Positions 21,101-33,100 of a stretch of 64,000 bases of DNA are shown piece after piece. Every line of letters starts with the position of its first letter. Position 1 is the first letter of the stretch. The notes beneath the pieces were generated by a model. It worked only from the letters and a program-made list of their open reading frames with translations, did no database searches and was not told the DNA's origin. Source of the DNA: Mesodorylaimus sp. YZB2_4. Lineage: Eukaryota; Nematoda; Enoplea; Dorylaimida; Dorylaimidae. The stretch is from assembly GCA_030248295.1 (NCBI GenBank), contig JASANH010000220.1, positions 496,001-560,000 of the forward strand. Direction: 5' to 3'. Made by a program: the position numbers and the translations under genes.

Positions 21101-24100
21101 ATCGGGATAAAGATCTAGTTACTGTTCACTATTTCTCTTCAGCCACGTCAGGGGCAAATAAGCCCATCAACGCCTGATGCGTTCAAATCGTCAAATGGTG
21201 CACACTGGTATAGACCGGCAGCGCAACCGTCCAACTCAGACGTTGTTAGTGATGCGGCAGTTCATGGCAACGTCTCGGGCGATGTGTCCTGCGCTCTCGA
21301 TGGTAAGTAAGCTGATCATAGCTTGACCAGGCTTTTGGGAGTGCCTGGGTGTATCACTAGAGGGAGTGGACGAAGAGCTTTTGCGCCTCGTACGAAAACC
21401 TAGGGAAGCTAAAAAGGCTTCCGCCACACATTAGTCAGTGAGTGAAACATCAGCCTGACGGGTGACGATCCCTGCTGCCAGCTCTGTGCAGAGGATCGAT
21501 TGCAATACGACCCTGTACACTTAAAATTGTGAGGTACCCGCAGTTTTATCGTGCTCCGTGTCGTCACACTCCAGATGATGCTTGATTTCAGACCATATGT
21601 TCTCGGTTGACGATTTGGAAAGTTTTATGAAGGCACCAACGAGGACCAATGTCGGCAAGCGACAATTGGCGTGCGTCGAACTGTTGCAGACAGAAAATAG
21701 TTACCTCAAGATGCTGCGCATGATCGTTTCCGTAAGTACTCAGTTGATAATAAGGTGATTTCGGGATTGCCCGTGCTAACCAATCTTGGTGTATCAGGAG
21801 CCGTGTAATACCCATGCAGGGTTTCAACCTATGAGTTTGAGGCCCAGATTGGCTTAGCTCTCTGTGAAAGCTAGGCTTGTTCGTAGATATTCCAAGAACC
21901 ATGCGAAAGGACGGATCCGTTTGGAAAGCGGCTGCTGTTGCCGATCGAAGTTCGAACCATTTTCATCAACGTGGCAGATATAATTTCCCTGCACGAGCAG
22001 ATCCAACGGAAATTGGCGGCCATGATTGCCAATTGGCACGACAGGAATTGTGTTGGACGCGTGTATCTAGCTTATGTAAGCACGAGCTACGATGGTCTTG
22101 ATGAGTAGCTGAGGCATAGTGCTTTTAGACAAACGAACTGGCAAAGTGCTACGAACCGTATGTGAATAATTACTCGATGGCCAAGGATATGTTGGCCCAA
22201 TGTACACGCAAGAATCGGCGATTTTCAGACTTTCTTATGGTAATCACCAGTGAATATTAGTACATGGGATGTGTCTGCCGAAAGCGGCATGGCTCGAAAA
22301 GGGGGTTTCAACCATTAAATTTTAAAGGGTTACACGATAGGGTTCGTATTACTGGCTGGAGCGAGTGACCAGGGGAGGGTATCCACCACGGCAAAACCTA
22401 CGGTAGCCAACCAAGTCCCTCGACCTAGTCCATGGCTGAAACATCACCCTGACCGTGATGGGCTGCCGGCTCCATGCCAGTATAGCTTCTGCAAGGACAA
22501 GGCGGTTGGGATAAGCAGTTTTTCACCGAGAGAGGTTTTGAAATAATTTTCGCGCCACCAGGAAGAACTAATTTTGTGCTTGGCAGGAAAACATACGAAT
22601 TTATGTTAAGCACACCTGTACCCTTCGAACTGGCAGGAGGGGTTAGTGCACACGCATTTCTGATGTAGGCTTTTTTTAGGCATGCCGGCTCAAACCTGAA
22701 TTGGAAAAGAAGACGTTGGACGATTTGTTGATTTGTCCTGTGCAACGTCTCGCCAGCGTTGTCTTATTATTCGTAGGTAAGTCGAGTGTCGAGGCTTCCG
22801 ATTAGTGGAGGGTCCTGATGTGCTGATGCTGCAATCGCAAAGGGTCCAGCTGCCGTGTGGGAGAGACAAGGAACATGAAACCACTTCGCGACTGTAGATG
22901 GGCCTTCTATGAATGGAACCGAGTACGCTTGGATGTAAGATCTAGTTTTCTTGTGTTTTCAGAAATTCAGCGCAGGACGGACAGATTGCACCAAGACTAC
23001 AATTATTTGCAAAAGGCAATCGACGCAATGACCACAGTTTTATCGTAAGTCTGATGGGGACTACTCTGCCCTGTCTGCTAAGGCTTGGGGGTTTGTGTTG
23101 GTTATAGTTCGATTACTCACGATCAGCCTGCAGCAGACTCACAAACGTTGGGACGGGCGACGGCCAGCCTGCTCGCATCGCTGGCCCTGCCCATTGTAGT
23201 ACTACAGGGGAGGGTTCGACTCCCGCCTCGGTATAAAATTATTGTAAAATATGTGTTCGAGTGCGGATAAAGATAAAGTATGACATGATATGTAGTGCGC
23301 CTTGGCTGATCGTGAGCGAACAGAGTGATACATAATAGCTGGTACCTGTGTATGCCTAGTTTACAAGAGAATATCTCGAGATGGCTATCTGGATGTCATG
23401 CTGCAAATGATCTCGAAATGTTTCTTGATACCAAAGACCACATGCTTGTAAATCTTGGCAGGTGATAAGCATGTAGTCCAGCATCGGCTGATCCACCGAT
23501 ATGCCAATCCAACGAGGGTTGATTGGCTCCCGATCTGATCCGACTGAAAGCTCCCCCAGATAAAGCGCGGGAAATTATCTGGAATATTGTGTGACATAAC
23601 ATACTATTATGAGAAAATCCCGTTTCTCTTTCAAATCGGCATCGCACCTGAAGCGCTGGTTCAGGATCCAGGCCTAAGGCCGGATCAGTCGATGCTGGCA
23701 GGTAAAGTGACTGGAGCATCGAAGTATCCCCTAGTCTCTTATCTTGCCACTGGTTTTTGGCCATGTGTGTGTCAAGGTCGCCACAGCTGCCTGGCCCTTG
23801 GCCCGCATGTTACATGTTCGCAGGAATATTTTGCACTGTTCTTGATATCGAGTCTGCATGTCCACTTGTTATTTGGGGCCCATTACTGTGCCAATAAATC
23901 TTGAATTTTCAGCGAGCTTAACGACCTACAACGCAAAAATGATGAGCGCGACCAAATGACCAACACAGCATGGATGAGGACGCGCAAGGTTGTTGGGTAA
24001 GTTTTGGCCGACGAGGGAAAGAGGGAGTTATGAGAAGACAAATAGGGTCTTAAACGAGGAGACTGAGCTTTGCTGACGATGATGAAATTTAAGGCTAATA

Positions 24101-24273
24101 CTTTGCGGTCGAAACAGCAATCAAAATTGGGACTAAACGTTACAAATTCGCAAGCACGTCCGCAATATTCACTTTTTTCAAGGACTTCATACAAGTAAAC
24201 GGGTGTGAGCTGTAGACACACTGAACTGTAATTTGATCCTTTTAGAATGCATAAAAGTCACAACTCAGTCTGA
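18136..24273 (+). CDS. ECT2: ECT2/Pebble-like Rho guanine-nucleotide exchange factor, no PH domain seen
   Basis: Exons: 18136-18181, 18861-18946, 19003-19176, 19398-19490, 19543-19650, 19910-20011, 20184-20283, 20607-20725, 20898-~20960 (end unresolved), 21143-21302, 21592-21731, 21887-22075, 22129-22239, 22680-22776, 22963-23044, 23913-23996 and perhaps 24246-24273; about 590 aa. The N-terminus carries BRCT modules: GPTAIKECAVDK, LYCRSMHGIITCFTGF, LVHYMGGSVRENFGAKVTH, IMSQEWITEAWEK and SCSHYVLADEYV. The DH domain runs from KRQLACVELLQTENSYLKML to LLICPVQRLASVVLL, the conserved RhoGEF helix. ECT2 activates RhoA at the central spindle in cytokinesis. The family normally has a PH domain and polybasic tail after DH; here the frame stops after TRKVVG or a nine-codon exon. 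Confidence 0.88.
18453..18541. repeat. imperfect foldback hairpin in ECT2 intron 1
   Basis: Two ~34-nt arms (18453-18486 and 18508-18541) pair with few mismatches: CAGGGTGCCATGGGC opposite GCCCATGGAACCCTG, extending outward through AAAGTGCTAA/TTAGCGCTTT. The loop is 21 nt. It could be a foldback element or a pre-miRNA-like hairpin. Confidence 0.6.
23207..23228 (+). repeat. tRNA T-arm remnant (SINE-like) in ECT2 intron
   Basis: GGGGAGGGTTCGACTCCCGCC is the same B-box/T arm as the SDHB-intron element, here in the 868-nt intron between the last two main ECT2 exons. Only the 3' part of a tRNA-like unit is recognisable. Confidence 0.5.
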
Positions 24274-24423
24274 AAAAGCTTAATGTGATATTATGTAATA
24301 GAGTGTAATGTGATGTAGTTGTGTCTGCGTATGAATATTTTTAATATAATTCCGCCCAATTTTTTATCAACATGTGTTTTGTCCGTGGGCGAAGTTTTTA
24401 AGCCGCCAAATTAATAGTGACAA

Positions 24424-24429
24424 ATAAAG
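24424..24429 (+). terminator. poly(A) signal candidate for the ECT2-like gene
   Basis: AATAAA (in GACAAATAAAGAAAGG) lies about 150 nt after the short last exon and just before the convergent gene's stop codon, supporting a transcript end here. Confidence 0.5.
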
Positions 24430-24473
24430 AAAGGCGGCTTTTCTTGTGCACATTGTAGAGACAAAACAAAAAC

Positions 24474-26920
24474 TCATTTCGACTTCTCTAACTTGTGTAA
24501 CAATTGCTCATCGACATTGAATCCACGCAAGAGCATCAGCTCCCTGAGTCGACTGGCCATCAAATAGGCACTCCTCGGATTCAACTCGTCCATAATTTCG
24601 CTCACTCGTCGTTCATATATCGGCCAGATTCGTTCAAATTCCACCACAGTGCATCCTCCGAATTGTAAAACCAGTTTGGGCAACAAGCATAAAAAACTGT
24701 TGGCAACTTTCAGCCTCTCTTCTTTGTTCAAATTCGATGACCAATCAAAATGCAAATGACGACGAACTCTTTCAAAATATTTTAACCAAAAATCCCGCAA
24801 ACCATGATTTGTTGCAGTCGGAATTCGAGAATATTTTAGTTCATTTATCGATTGGCCAAGATCAGATCCACTCTGATTATCTCTTATATCGATCGATTTG
24901 CCGTGATCAATTTTTAAGTACATTTCCTCTCGGTGATCACATTGGATATCTTGAAGTCCGCGCTTATTGTCCACTCCGTCATTGGATCCAAGCGACTGGC
25001 CGGAAGTGGATGAGATCGGTTTGGCAGGATCATATTGCAAGATCAGGCACGACTGGGCCAAGTGGTGCAGGGCTCGGGCCGAATCGACGTCTTTCATCTT
25101 CTCCAGCCCCCATTCGTACAGTCGACACATCTCGGCCAGTGCGGACGATCGTGCCATCGGGTCGATTCGTGAAATCAGGAAGAGTACGTGCGAGGCATTG
25201 CTGCTCGCCGCGACCCGATTGCTCGGGTCCGATCGCATCACGGCACCCCACTCGGCCAAGATTGCATGGTAGGCATGGGACAATGTCCACGCGTCCAAAT
25301 CCAAGCCCTCCTTCAATCCACTCAATCCGATCAATGCTCTGATTTGACTGGAATAATCACAGCCGACGCCAACTTTGATCATAATATCCTCCAATAACGG
25401 CACCACAAATCGATATTTCCAACGCCGATCATCCTGATTTTGACGAAATTTCTTGGCCAATTCGCCGAGATTGTACATGAAATTGGGCACAAGACGTCGA
25501 TCATCCAACTGCGGTCGATACAGGATATCGATCAGGACCCGCTCGGTGAACGTCGACCAGATAGGAAACGCCCGCCAAAAGTTGGATGTGGTGGAAGGAC
25601 TGGTGAAGAAATCGGAAGTGATCGCGACCATCCGAGAGGCGTGACCAAGATTCAATCGATCAATCGATTGCCATCCATCGATTATTCCCTGATCATCCCA
25701 TCCCGTTCGTTTGAACATTCGTTTTTGATCAATCGATTTTTTTGATCTCGATAATTCTTCGCTCGATAATTCCAAATGCCAGGTTCCTAAAATTTCAAAC
25801 ATTTTTTATTAAGTATAATCTCTCAAAAAGCACGATCACCTAAAGTCTTCGTTTCCGATCGATCAGTGCCCATCTGCTGTGCCATCTGCTCAGTGCACAC
25901 TTGGTACCAGGCATTCCACGAGCCCTTGACCAACTGATCAGGGTCTATCGACCACTTGATCATAGAATCGGCGTAAAATGCAGATTGGCCCACATCGCCA
26001 TACTCCCGCCCCTCACTCGATCCGTATCCCAGTCGACGATCGAAGCTGACCTTGGCCCACTCGCACAATCGGCGAAGCACATCCAAAGTTGGCGATCGAT
26101 ACAGCCTCGAAAACAGGAACATGATCATAGACGATCGATTAATCAGTACCGAAAAATCGTGATCAGATATCGATTTGTTACAAATATAACTTTCCAATTC
26201 CTTTATCCATTCGTCCAATACCTTTTGCAAAACAACTTCGTGTCTGATCGGTCCGATCGATCGATCGTGCCCTCGATAATTGATCAAATCGTGAATGCCG
26301 TTCAACGAGCCGATCACATCTGAAGCATCGAATCGATCGAATCCTATGCCGATCATACGTCGCATCAGATACACGACGGGCACCCATGAATTCAGTCGGC
26401 AGACCAGATCACCATCGGCTGATCGATTGATTCGTCCGATCTGCCTCAATAAGTTGGCCGGATTGAAATGGTCCAATCGATCGAAGATAGGATGCATTTT
26501 CTGCGACCACTTCTTGAACACCTTGCAGAACGACCCCGTTCGACCCGTAAATACACATAAATCGGGCAAATCGATCAGATCCCGATCACTTATCCATTCC
26601 GGTAAAGCTGATCGATTTTTCAAGCACTCAATTATCTTGTCGACCCGATCACCCGATTGCTTGCGACGGGGATCGGCCCGGGTCAACGATGAATACCATC
26701 TTGGACTTGCAGTTTCGAATTCTTTCAATCGATATCGAAAGAATTTTGATCGATAAGGCTCAACGATCGTGAATCGATTGTTTACTGGTTCGGATCGATC
26801 GCGTTGACCAGTAGTGATCAGCCGGATGATATGGCTATGAGCAACCGACGGAGTCGATTTTCTGTTTCTTATCAGTCGATAACTGTGGATTGAGAAAAAT
26901 CGATTATTAGCACTAATCAT
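24474..26920 (-). CDS. 797-aa helical protein of unknown function, probable mitochondrial leader
   Basis: Two large open frames are joined by a 53-nt intron (25839-25787): exon 1 is 26920-25840 and exon 2 is 25786-24474, 2394 nt in all. Donor TTTAG/GTGATCG and acceptor TTTTAG/GA are both phase 1, and a branch-like TATACTTAAT lies between. Without this intron the first frame ends in TGA and the second starts 20 nt later out of frame. The N-terminus (MISANNRFFSIHSYRLIRNRKST) is basic, Ser-rich and free of acids, like a mitochondrial signal. The rest is alpha-helical without hydrophobic segments. The halves share loose patterns such as LRRLCEWAKVSF versus AEMCRLYEWGLEKM, hinting at a repeat solenoid. 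I recognise no family; FASTK- or PPR-like RNA-binding proteins are possible analogues only. Confidence 0.75.
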
Positions 26921-28606
26921 GACAACTTTGACCTAAAAGGGGAAATCACTTTAAATGAACTCATCGATGATTTATCTCAAATTATCTGAACCATAGACCT
27001 GGGGTGATCACTGATTACACCGGATCACCGCACTGTAATCAATAACTTTGGTGGTCAGCATGTGATCATGATCGACTGGCCCACAGCACGCCCGCATGTT
27101 ACTGCACATTGGCCCCCATCACCCCGGTCCCAAAATCACATCGACCAATCAATCGATAACATATCAAAATCACGCATTTTTAATTCGATGTTTTACTTTT
27201 TATAATTTCTCAACAATAAACAGTACAAAGTTCGATCACTTTACATTGCCTTGATTTCTGTCCGATCATTGTTTTTGTTTCTTGATCAAGTCGACGGCAA
27301 TGGTAGCAGGGCACTGGCTGGCAAACCTGCAATGCGAAAGCGAATGGGCCAATCGGTCAGACAGTACGGGTAGGGCCAAGGGGTGAGACACAAAATGGTG
27401 GATTTTATTGAATGAAAACCATCGGTGAAATGAAAACTACGAGTATTACCCACTTCATTTTGTTCATGGCTCCATATTTGGGTGTAAAGCGTTGTGTGCA
27501 AGCATGTACTGTAACACGAGACATCGGACCCGACTACAGGGCCACACCACAGGGTTATAGCCCCTCCAAAACATGGAGGGATAGAAAAAATCACATGCAC
27601 AATAATATTTACCTCGCCGAGCATTTCTTGACTTGATATAAAGTCAGGGCATACTAAGCGTCCCTTAGTTTTCTTGAGATCTTACCTCAGTGGCCAACGC
27701 ATACTTCTGATCGATCAGCACCCAAGAATATGTTGTTGATCCCGACAGATTCCATCTTGGCCAGTTTCGATGCACCCACCCCCACGGCGCCACTGAAGTA
27801 GACAGGATTGGTGCACTATGACCTTACAAACAACCATCGGCAACTGGCTGGGGTGCGAGACCGAGCAGCAGGCGGCCAAGCAGAGGAATCTGCCTGCAAG
27901 CTAAACAGGGTCCTCATCGAAGCGACGACTCGCTTGCATGGCACTGTGACCGCTGTAACCAACCGCCAGGTAGCCATGGCGAGTGGGAGAGAGCATCGAT
28001 ACTCCATTAACTGGGAGAGGTCAACCTCTCGGGTTCATGTTTCAGCCTCAGATATAGTCGCAAGACTTGGCTGCCATAGTCAAAGTTTCTGCCCCGCTGA
28101 CTTCGGTCGGCCGCCTCCCTCCTACGCCTGCCGCATCTTCAGCACTTCCCCCCCAGGTACAGTATCGTTAGTGTGAAAAGGCCTGCTCCTGTCACAAACC
28201 CCTTCCACCTGGAGTTCGCACACGACTTTGGTCACTTTTCTCACCACGTTTTCTTGACTCGACGATCGACATTTTTATTGCATGAGCCATACTGATTTCC
28301 GGGAATCTGTCCATGCTCGTATATTTTGTCCTCTAATTTCACACGCCAGCGCGGCCGACGAAGATTACCTAAAACCATAACACATTGCAGAAAATTTTCG
28401 ATGGTTACACGCAATAAAGACCATAAAACTATCAAAAAACACTTTGTCGTGCCTCGAATCGAAACAGTCCTCCTGCCGGTCCTTGAAGTTGTCTTATTCA
28501 TGCAATGCCGTCAACACAACCGAGACACAATTCAAGTAGAACAGGCACTATACTGCACTGTGCTTGAACGAATCACTTTCCGATCACGTCTTCACCACGC
28601 GTTACA
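26921..28606. other. intergenic; GATC-rich left end, no gene recognised
   Basis: The first ~350 bases and the stretch near 27708 share the ATCGAT/TGATCA-rich character of the neighbouring gene. Frames at 27286-27624 (-) and 27808-28176 (+) have no domain or splice support. Confidence 0.35.
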
Positions 28607-29370
28607 CTACTTTCGAGAAGACTTTTTGCGACTACTATTACCACTGGTCTGCTCAACCGAAGAACTGAATGAGCCATGATGCGAAGCCGACTTTGGCGAC
28701 GAACGATTTGATCCTGCAGATTTGCTAGTTTCCAATTTTTCCACCGCGCACGATTTGGATTTCATTCGTGGCGGCATTCTAGAATGAAATGTTATTAGCC
28801 TTCAGTCATGGCCCCATGTTCACGCGATTAAACGCGATGGGGCAGATACAGCAGGTATAGCCATCGAGGCCTTCCATCCAAATTCACTTACTGGAACACC
28901 ACCATCGTCTTAAATGACTTGTCCGATTTTGACGATGTTCCCGCCTCCCTATTTGAACCGAATTCGAGCACCCCTCTATCCGAGGTTGGGGCCTGCCACG
29001 AACCATTCATCTTCGTTTTTGAGCTTTTCTTGCTCTTCTGAGATCGGGACTTGGGTGCCTGCGATCCTCTTAGGAAGTCTTCCTGCGGTGGCTCTTCGAA
29101 ATCGGGCGCCTGCTGAAACCAAGACCACGTTTATCGGTAGGCCACACTCGGACTCTCGTCTAGCACCCCTCCATCTCATTCGATCCCATGACTTACATCA
29201 TCCATCACCGGCTTCGGATCATCGTGGTCGCAGCACGCGCATAGCATCCAAATTGCCGACACAGTGATCAAGCCGATAGCTAAAACCATCAGATAACCGA
29301 CAGTGGCCCACATTCCATCAACCTCCGTCGCCAAGGCCGAGTGCCCTATCAGCGAATGCGCAGGCGCCAT
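28607..29370 (-). CDS. single-pass membrane protein with Ser/Lys-rich tail
   Basis: Exons 29370-29197, 29112-28892 and 28778-28607 give 567 nt and 188 aa. A short N-terminal region (MAPAHSLIGHSALATEVDG) precedes one hydrophobic segment (ATVGYLMVLAIGLITVSAIW) ending in MLCACCDHDD, with Cys residues that could be palmitoylated. The ~140-residue tail is acidic at first (FEEPPQEDFLRG) and then Ser/Lys-rich (SRSQKSKKSSKTK), ending SSRKKSSRK. The junctions are phase 0 and phase 2 and keep frame. The layout is like the gene at 4698-5644 but without sequence identity. Family not recognised. Confidence 0.65.
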
Positions 29371-29376
29371 GACCAC

Positions 29377-30098
29377 AACCCGCCGCTCAATGACCTGCCC
29401 GCTACCCCTCTCACGAAGTCCCGCCTTGGCCCAGTGTAAAGCAATCCACCAATCAGCGCTCGCCCTTCTCCTTTACACTGCTCCACCTCAAGGTTATTAT
29501 TCCAAAAACTTACACTTTGAAATCCACGCAAAAGAACAAGGAACAATTAGAAAAGCCAGGGTGGTATGGAACAGTGCCAAGAAATGGTTCTACAGTAACT
29601 CACTCACAAAACATACGACTGTTTGCAGATAATTTCGAAGCCATCTCCCGCTCATCTAACACCGAGGCCTATACAACACACCTGCTTCACTCACATCAAT
29701 ACCTATCAAAGCATATACACGCGTCCCCGACCACAGCACACACCTTTACAAGGTAACACGAACCACACTGCGCCCTAGCAGGCAAAAACTGACAGTGCCG
29801 AAATTTCCTCAAAAACTGGAAAATGGTAAATTGACGGATGAGCTCTCTTCATAAAATAAGAGCTTCCCAATTAATTGACTTTTGAAATTTACACTTTCCT
29901 TTTAAAAAATCAAGAAATGGAGCAAAAAATGTGTAACGGCCACCACCAGCTGCACGAAGCCACACCAACTGAATACATGGAAATACGCCACTCGCCATCT
30001 CTTACCAACCGACCGCCTTACAGATCAGAATGCATTCGACGAATGTGAAATAGGATTGCTATTCAGAAGAAATAAAGGTTCCGATCCAAAACAATGGG
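29377..30098. other. no gene recognised
   Basis: Intergenic stretch between the membrane-protein gene and MEMO1; a 79-codon frame (29517-29756) has no support. Confidence 0.35.
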
Positions 30099-30104
30099 TT
30101 TATT
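30099..30104 (-). terminator. poly(A) signal of MEMO1
   Basis: AATAAA on the minus strand about 57 nt after the MEMO1 stop codon. Confidence 0.6.
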
Positions 30105-30160
30105 GCAGATAACAGAAGCTTGAGTCCTTTTCCTAGCAGACCAGCACACGTCCGTCCAAC

Positions 30161-33100
30161 TCACTTGGGTCGTATGACCAACGAGCCCGCCGCGTAGCTG
30201 ACCGATGAATCGTGGCTGGAACGGCATTGATTCGATTGGGAATAGTCCAGAAATACAAAATCGGCTCGGTGATTGTTCATTTGATGAAAATATTCAGCCG
30301 CCTAAATAAAGTAAATGACTATAATCCTACTTGCCAAGACCACATCTCTAAAATGCCAAATTCAGTCTTCCATTTTGCCCTGCGCACACTAACATCGTCA
30401 GCCACGCCTGTTATAGCATTCCTACAAAGTTCAAGAGCCTCTCGAAACCGAACGTGGCCAATGGTTGTACCCTGGCTACATACTGTGTGCGTGTGCATGA
30501 TTTTTGACCGACCAAACGACGTTTTAAAAAACAGGGTTCCTGCTTATTAGCGAGCACTCCTCTCCTTGAATGTCAGTCCGGCCATACATATGAATTGTCA
30601 TAGGGGCCAGCCCCCCCGTCACTAAAAAGTTATTAAAGCACGTTTTATCCTCCCCTACTCACGGGCTAAGTCAGATGAAAAAGATGTTTACGCTTACGCC
30701 TACAATTACAAAAAACCATTATCGCATTTAAGAAAAACCAGCTCGAACTAGTTTCTTTGTCAAAAAAGTAATTAAAAATTTGCACGTGAGGATTTTCCAT
30801 TACCCCTCTTAGCATATGAACCTTTGCCTATACTATAGTTTAGTTTCTTCCCATTACATGCAGGCCAACAGCCCGACCCTCGGTCAGGTTTTCTCGAAAC
30901 CCATCACTTTATCTAATATTTGCCCGCCCAATGGCCCAGCCCAACAAGTATGCAATGGGAGCCGCGGTGGCTCAACATTTTTAGTTTTTGTGTGCCAGAG
31001 TCCGTTTTTGCCAATAGTCGCCCGGCAGTCAAACTTTCCAAGCTAGGACATAGCCGCTCCCTCTGCGTGTCTCCACAGGAGCACCTCTACCCAAGGGCAT
31101 CCTGGACTGGACACAGACTTCCTCGGACGATGGCGGGTGGGCTGTGATCCCTGTCGGTGTTGGACAGCCGAGACTGTCTACTCGTTTGGCGTCCGTCTCT
31201 CCACTCGGAGCACCTCTAGGGCACTGGGTGATTTATGGTCAGCGTCCCTCTGCGGGTCTCCACTGGGAGCACCTCCACACGAGGGCATCCTGGACTGGAC
31301 ACAGACTTCCTCCTATCGGTGTTGCACAGCCGAGACTGTCTCCTTCCGTCTTTCCACTCGGACCACCTCTAGGGTACTGGGTGGAAAGATGGAAGGACCC
31401 ACGGCCTGGCGTGCAAGGTCAGCGAGGGTTCATGGTTCGTAAACCGACCTCCATGACCGGGGATCGAACCCGGGACGAGTCCAGCCACTCGCTTCCAAGC
31501 AATCTTCTGGACTTGTCAGAACTGGCCAGGGGGTCGGTCACCTCACCCAGTTTCTGCACTCACATGTAACATGACGCTAATTGGATGCCGACCACAGATC
31601 GTATTATTTGTTCGTTTCAGATAATCATTGAACGCCAACGGATCCAATGATTCGATCAATTTCATTCCTTCACGATCCATGCGTTCGATCGATTGATATA
31701 TCTCACCGCAACTACGGTCGATTGGCGTGAAGTGAAAGCGTTGGCCTAGCAATATCCTAAATTCTATCCAATCCCTTAATCACTTATATGAAACCTTATT
31801 CTTACCCCAATGGCAAAAATCCGACGAGATCACAAACACCGTGTGCGGATCGGCTATATAACGAGCGAATATTTTTCCATAGGCTGCTTGACGGGACGGA
31901 CTTAGACTGCCGATTAGCACAGGCACGATGGTAAAAGCATTCATTTGGCTAAAAACGAAAACATTTATCGATCATGTCACATCTAATTATCGACTAGAAC
32001 TTACTTTTCCATGACTTTAGCAATATAGGGCAAGTGCATTTCGATGCTATGTTCGGCCTCATCCGTTTTCAAATCCATTTCCTCGAACATATTCGTCTCT
32101 TTCAATTCTTGATTGACTAAAATAAAAACCAATCATTGGCCCAGCAAAGCCCAAATTGCAGATGCTCTACGAATACTCCTCAGATTAAATTTGATACAAA
32201 AAGCAATCTGCCTGCTACTTTGAATCGGATACTCCAAAAATCTCAACACATTTATTGTCTCCTATCCCATTTGTGCTACTTCCTCCTTCCCCCTGGCACA
32301 GCCGGGCATATCTCAATGCACGAGAGCCGACTCTCACGTCGGTTTTGATTTCCGTGTTCCTCTAGGGCCTTGCGGGATAACGAACACAAGCATCTCGCGG
32401 CCGCCTACCAACCAAGAAACCTAATAAGACAGCGCACGTAGTCGGATCAAGATAGGGCGACACAAAGATGAACCAATGCCAGTCGAGCGGACATCGATTA
32501 GCAAAGTAGCACAATGCCCATACGATACTGAGTAAAAAAGAAAAACGGGAACTCTACAATCACTGACACGATTAGTCCAGCCTGCGTGAAAAATTTTTGC
32601 TAAGAACCCTTATCGCTTGGACCATTGCATGACAATACACTTCTGCAAAGCTAACTCTTCCATATTAAGTCCAACAAAGAAAGTAAAAAAGCCAAATAAC
32701 TAAATAAGTGCATTTTTTTCAGACATAACATTTTAACTGTCCTTAGACAACCATTTGGAAAAGTGAACACAGCTGACACACCCGAAGCTCTTCTTTTCTC
32801 AAACCATATTTGTCACTTATGATGCAAAAAGGGAACCAGAATGTGCTCTTTGCAGAATCAGCCTCGACTTATTTATGCACTCTGGCTAATATGGACTACA
32901 TGCAAGCCATGTTACACAATTCAAAGTTTTTCACGAAAATTTCAACCCTCTCGTGTCATTGAGTACTCCTCCTCTACAACTTTCGAGTTACCAAAAGTCG
33001 ATTCTTCCATTTCCACAATTCTAAACAGCATCTTTCGAAAAACTAAGCGTGCTCCTCGTTCATGGGAATGTTAGTCGATACGCCACCTCGCCCCTGCATT

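Noticed and set aside
24001..24473. PH-domain exons of ECT2 downstream of the DH domain
   Set aside because: Read all three plus-strand frames; only a nine-codon possible exon and a poly(A) signal were found.
24737..25342. 201-codon open frame (+) opposite the 797-aa gene
   Set aside because: A frame made by the GATC-rich composition of the real minus-strand exon; no coding character of its own.
24474..26920. Two adjacent frames as a bacterial-style operon or contamination
   Set aside because: A perfect phase-matched 53-nt GT-AG intron joins them, there is no ribosome binding site, and both sides flank eukaryotic genes.
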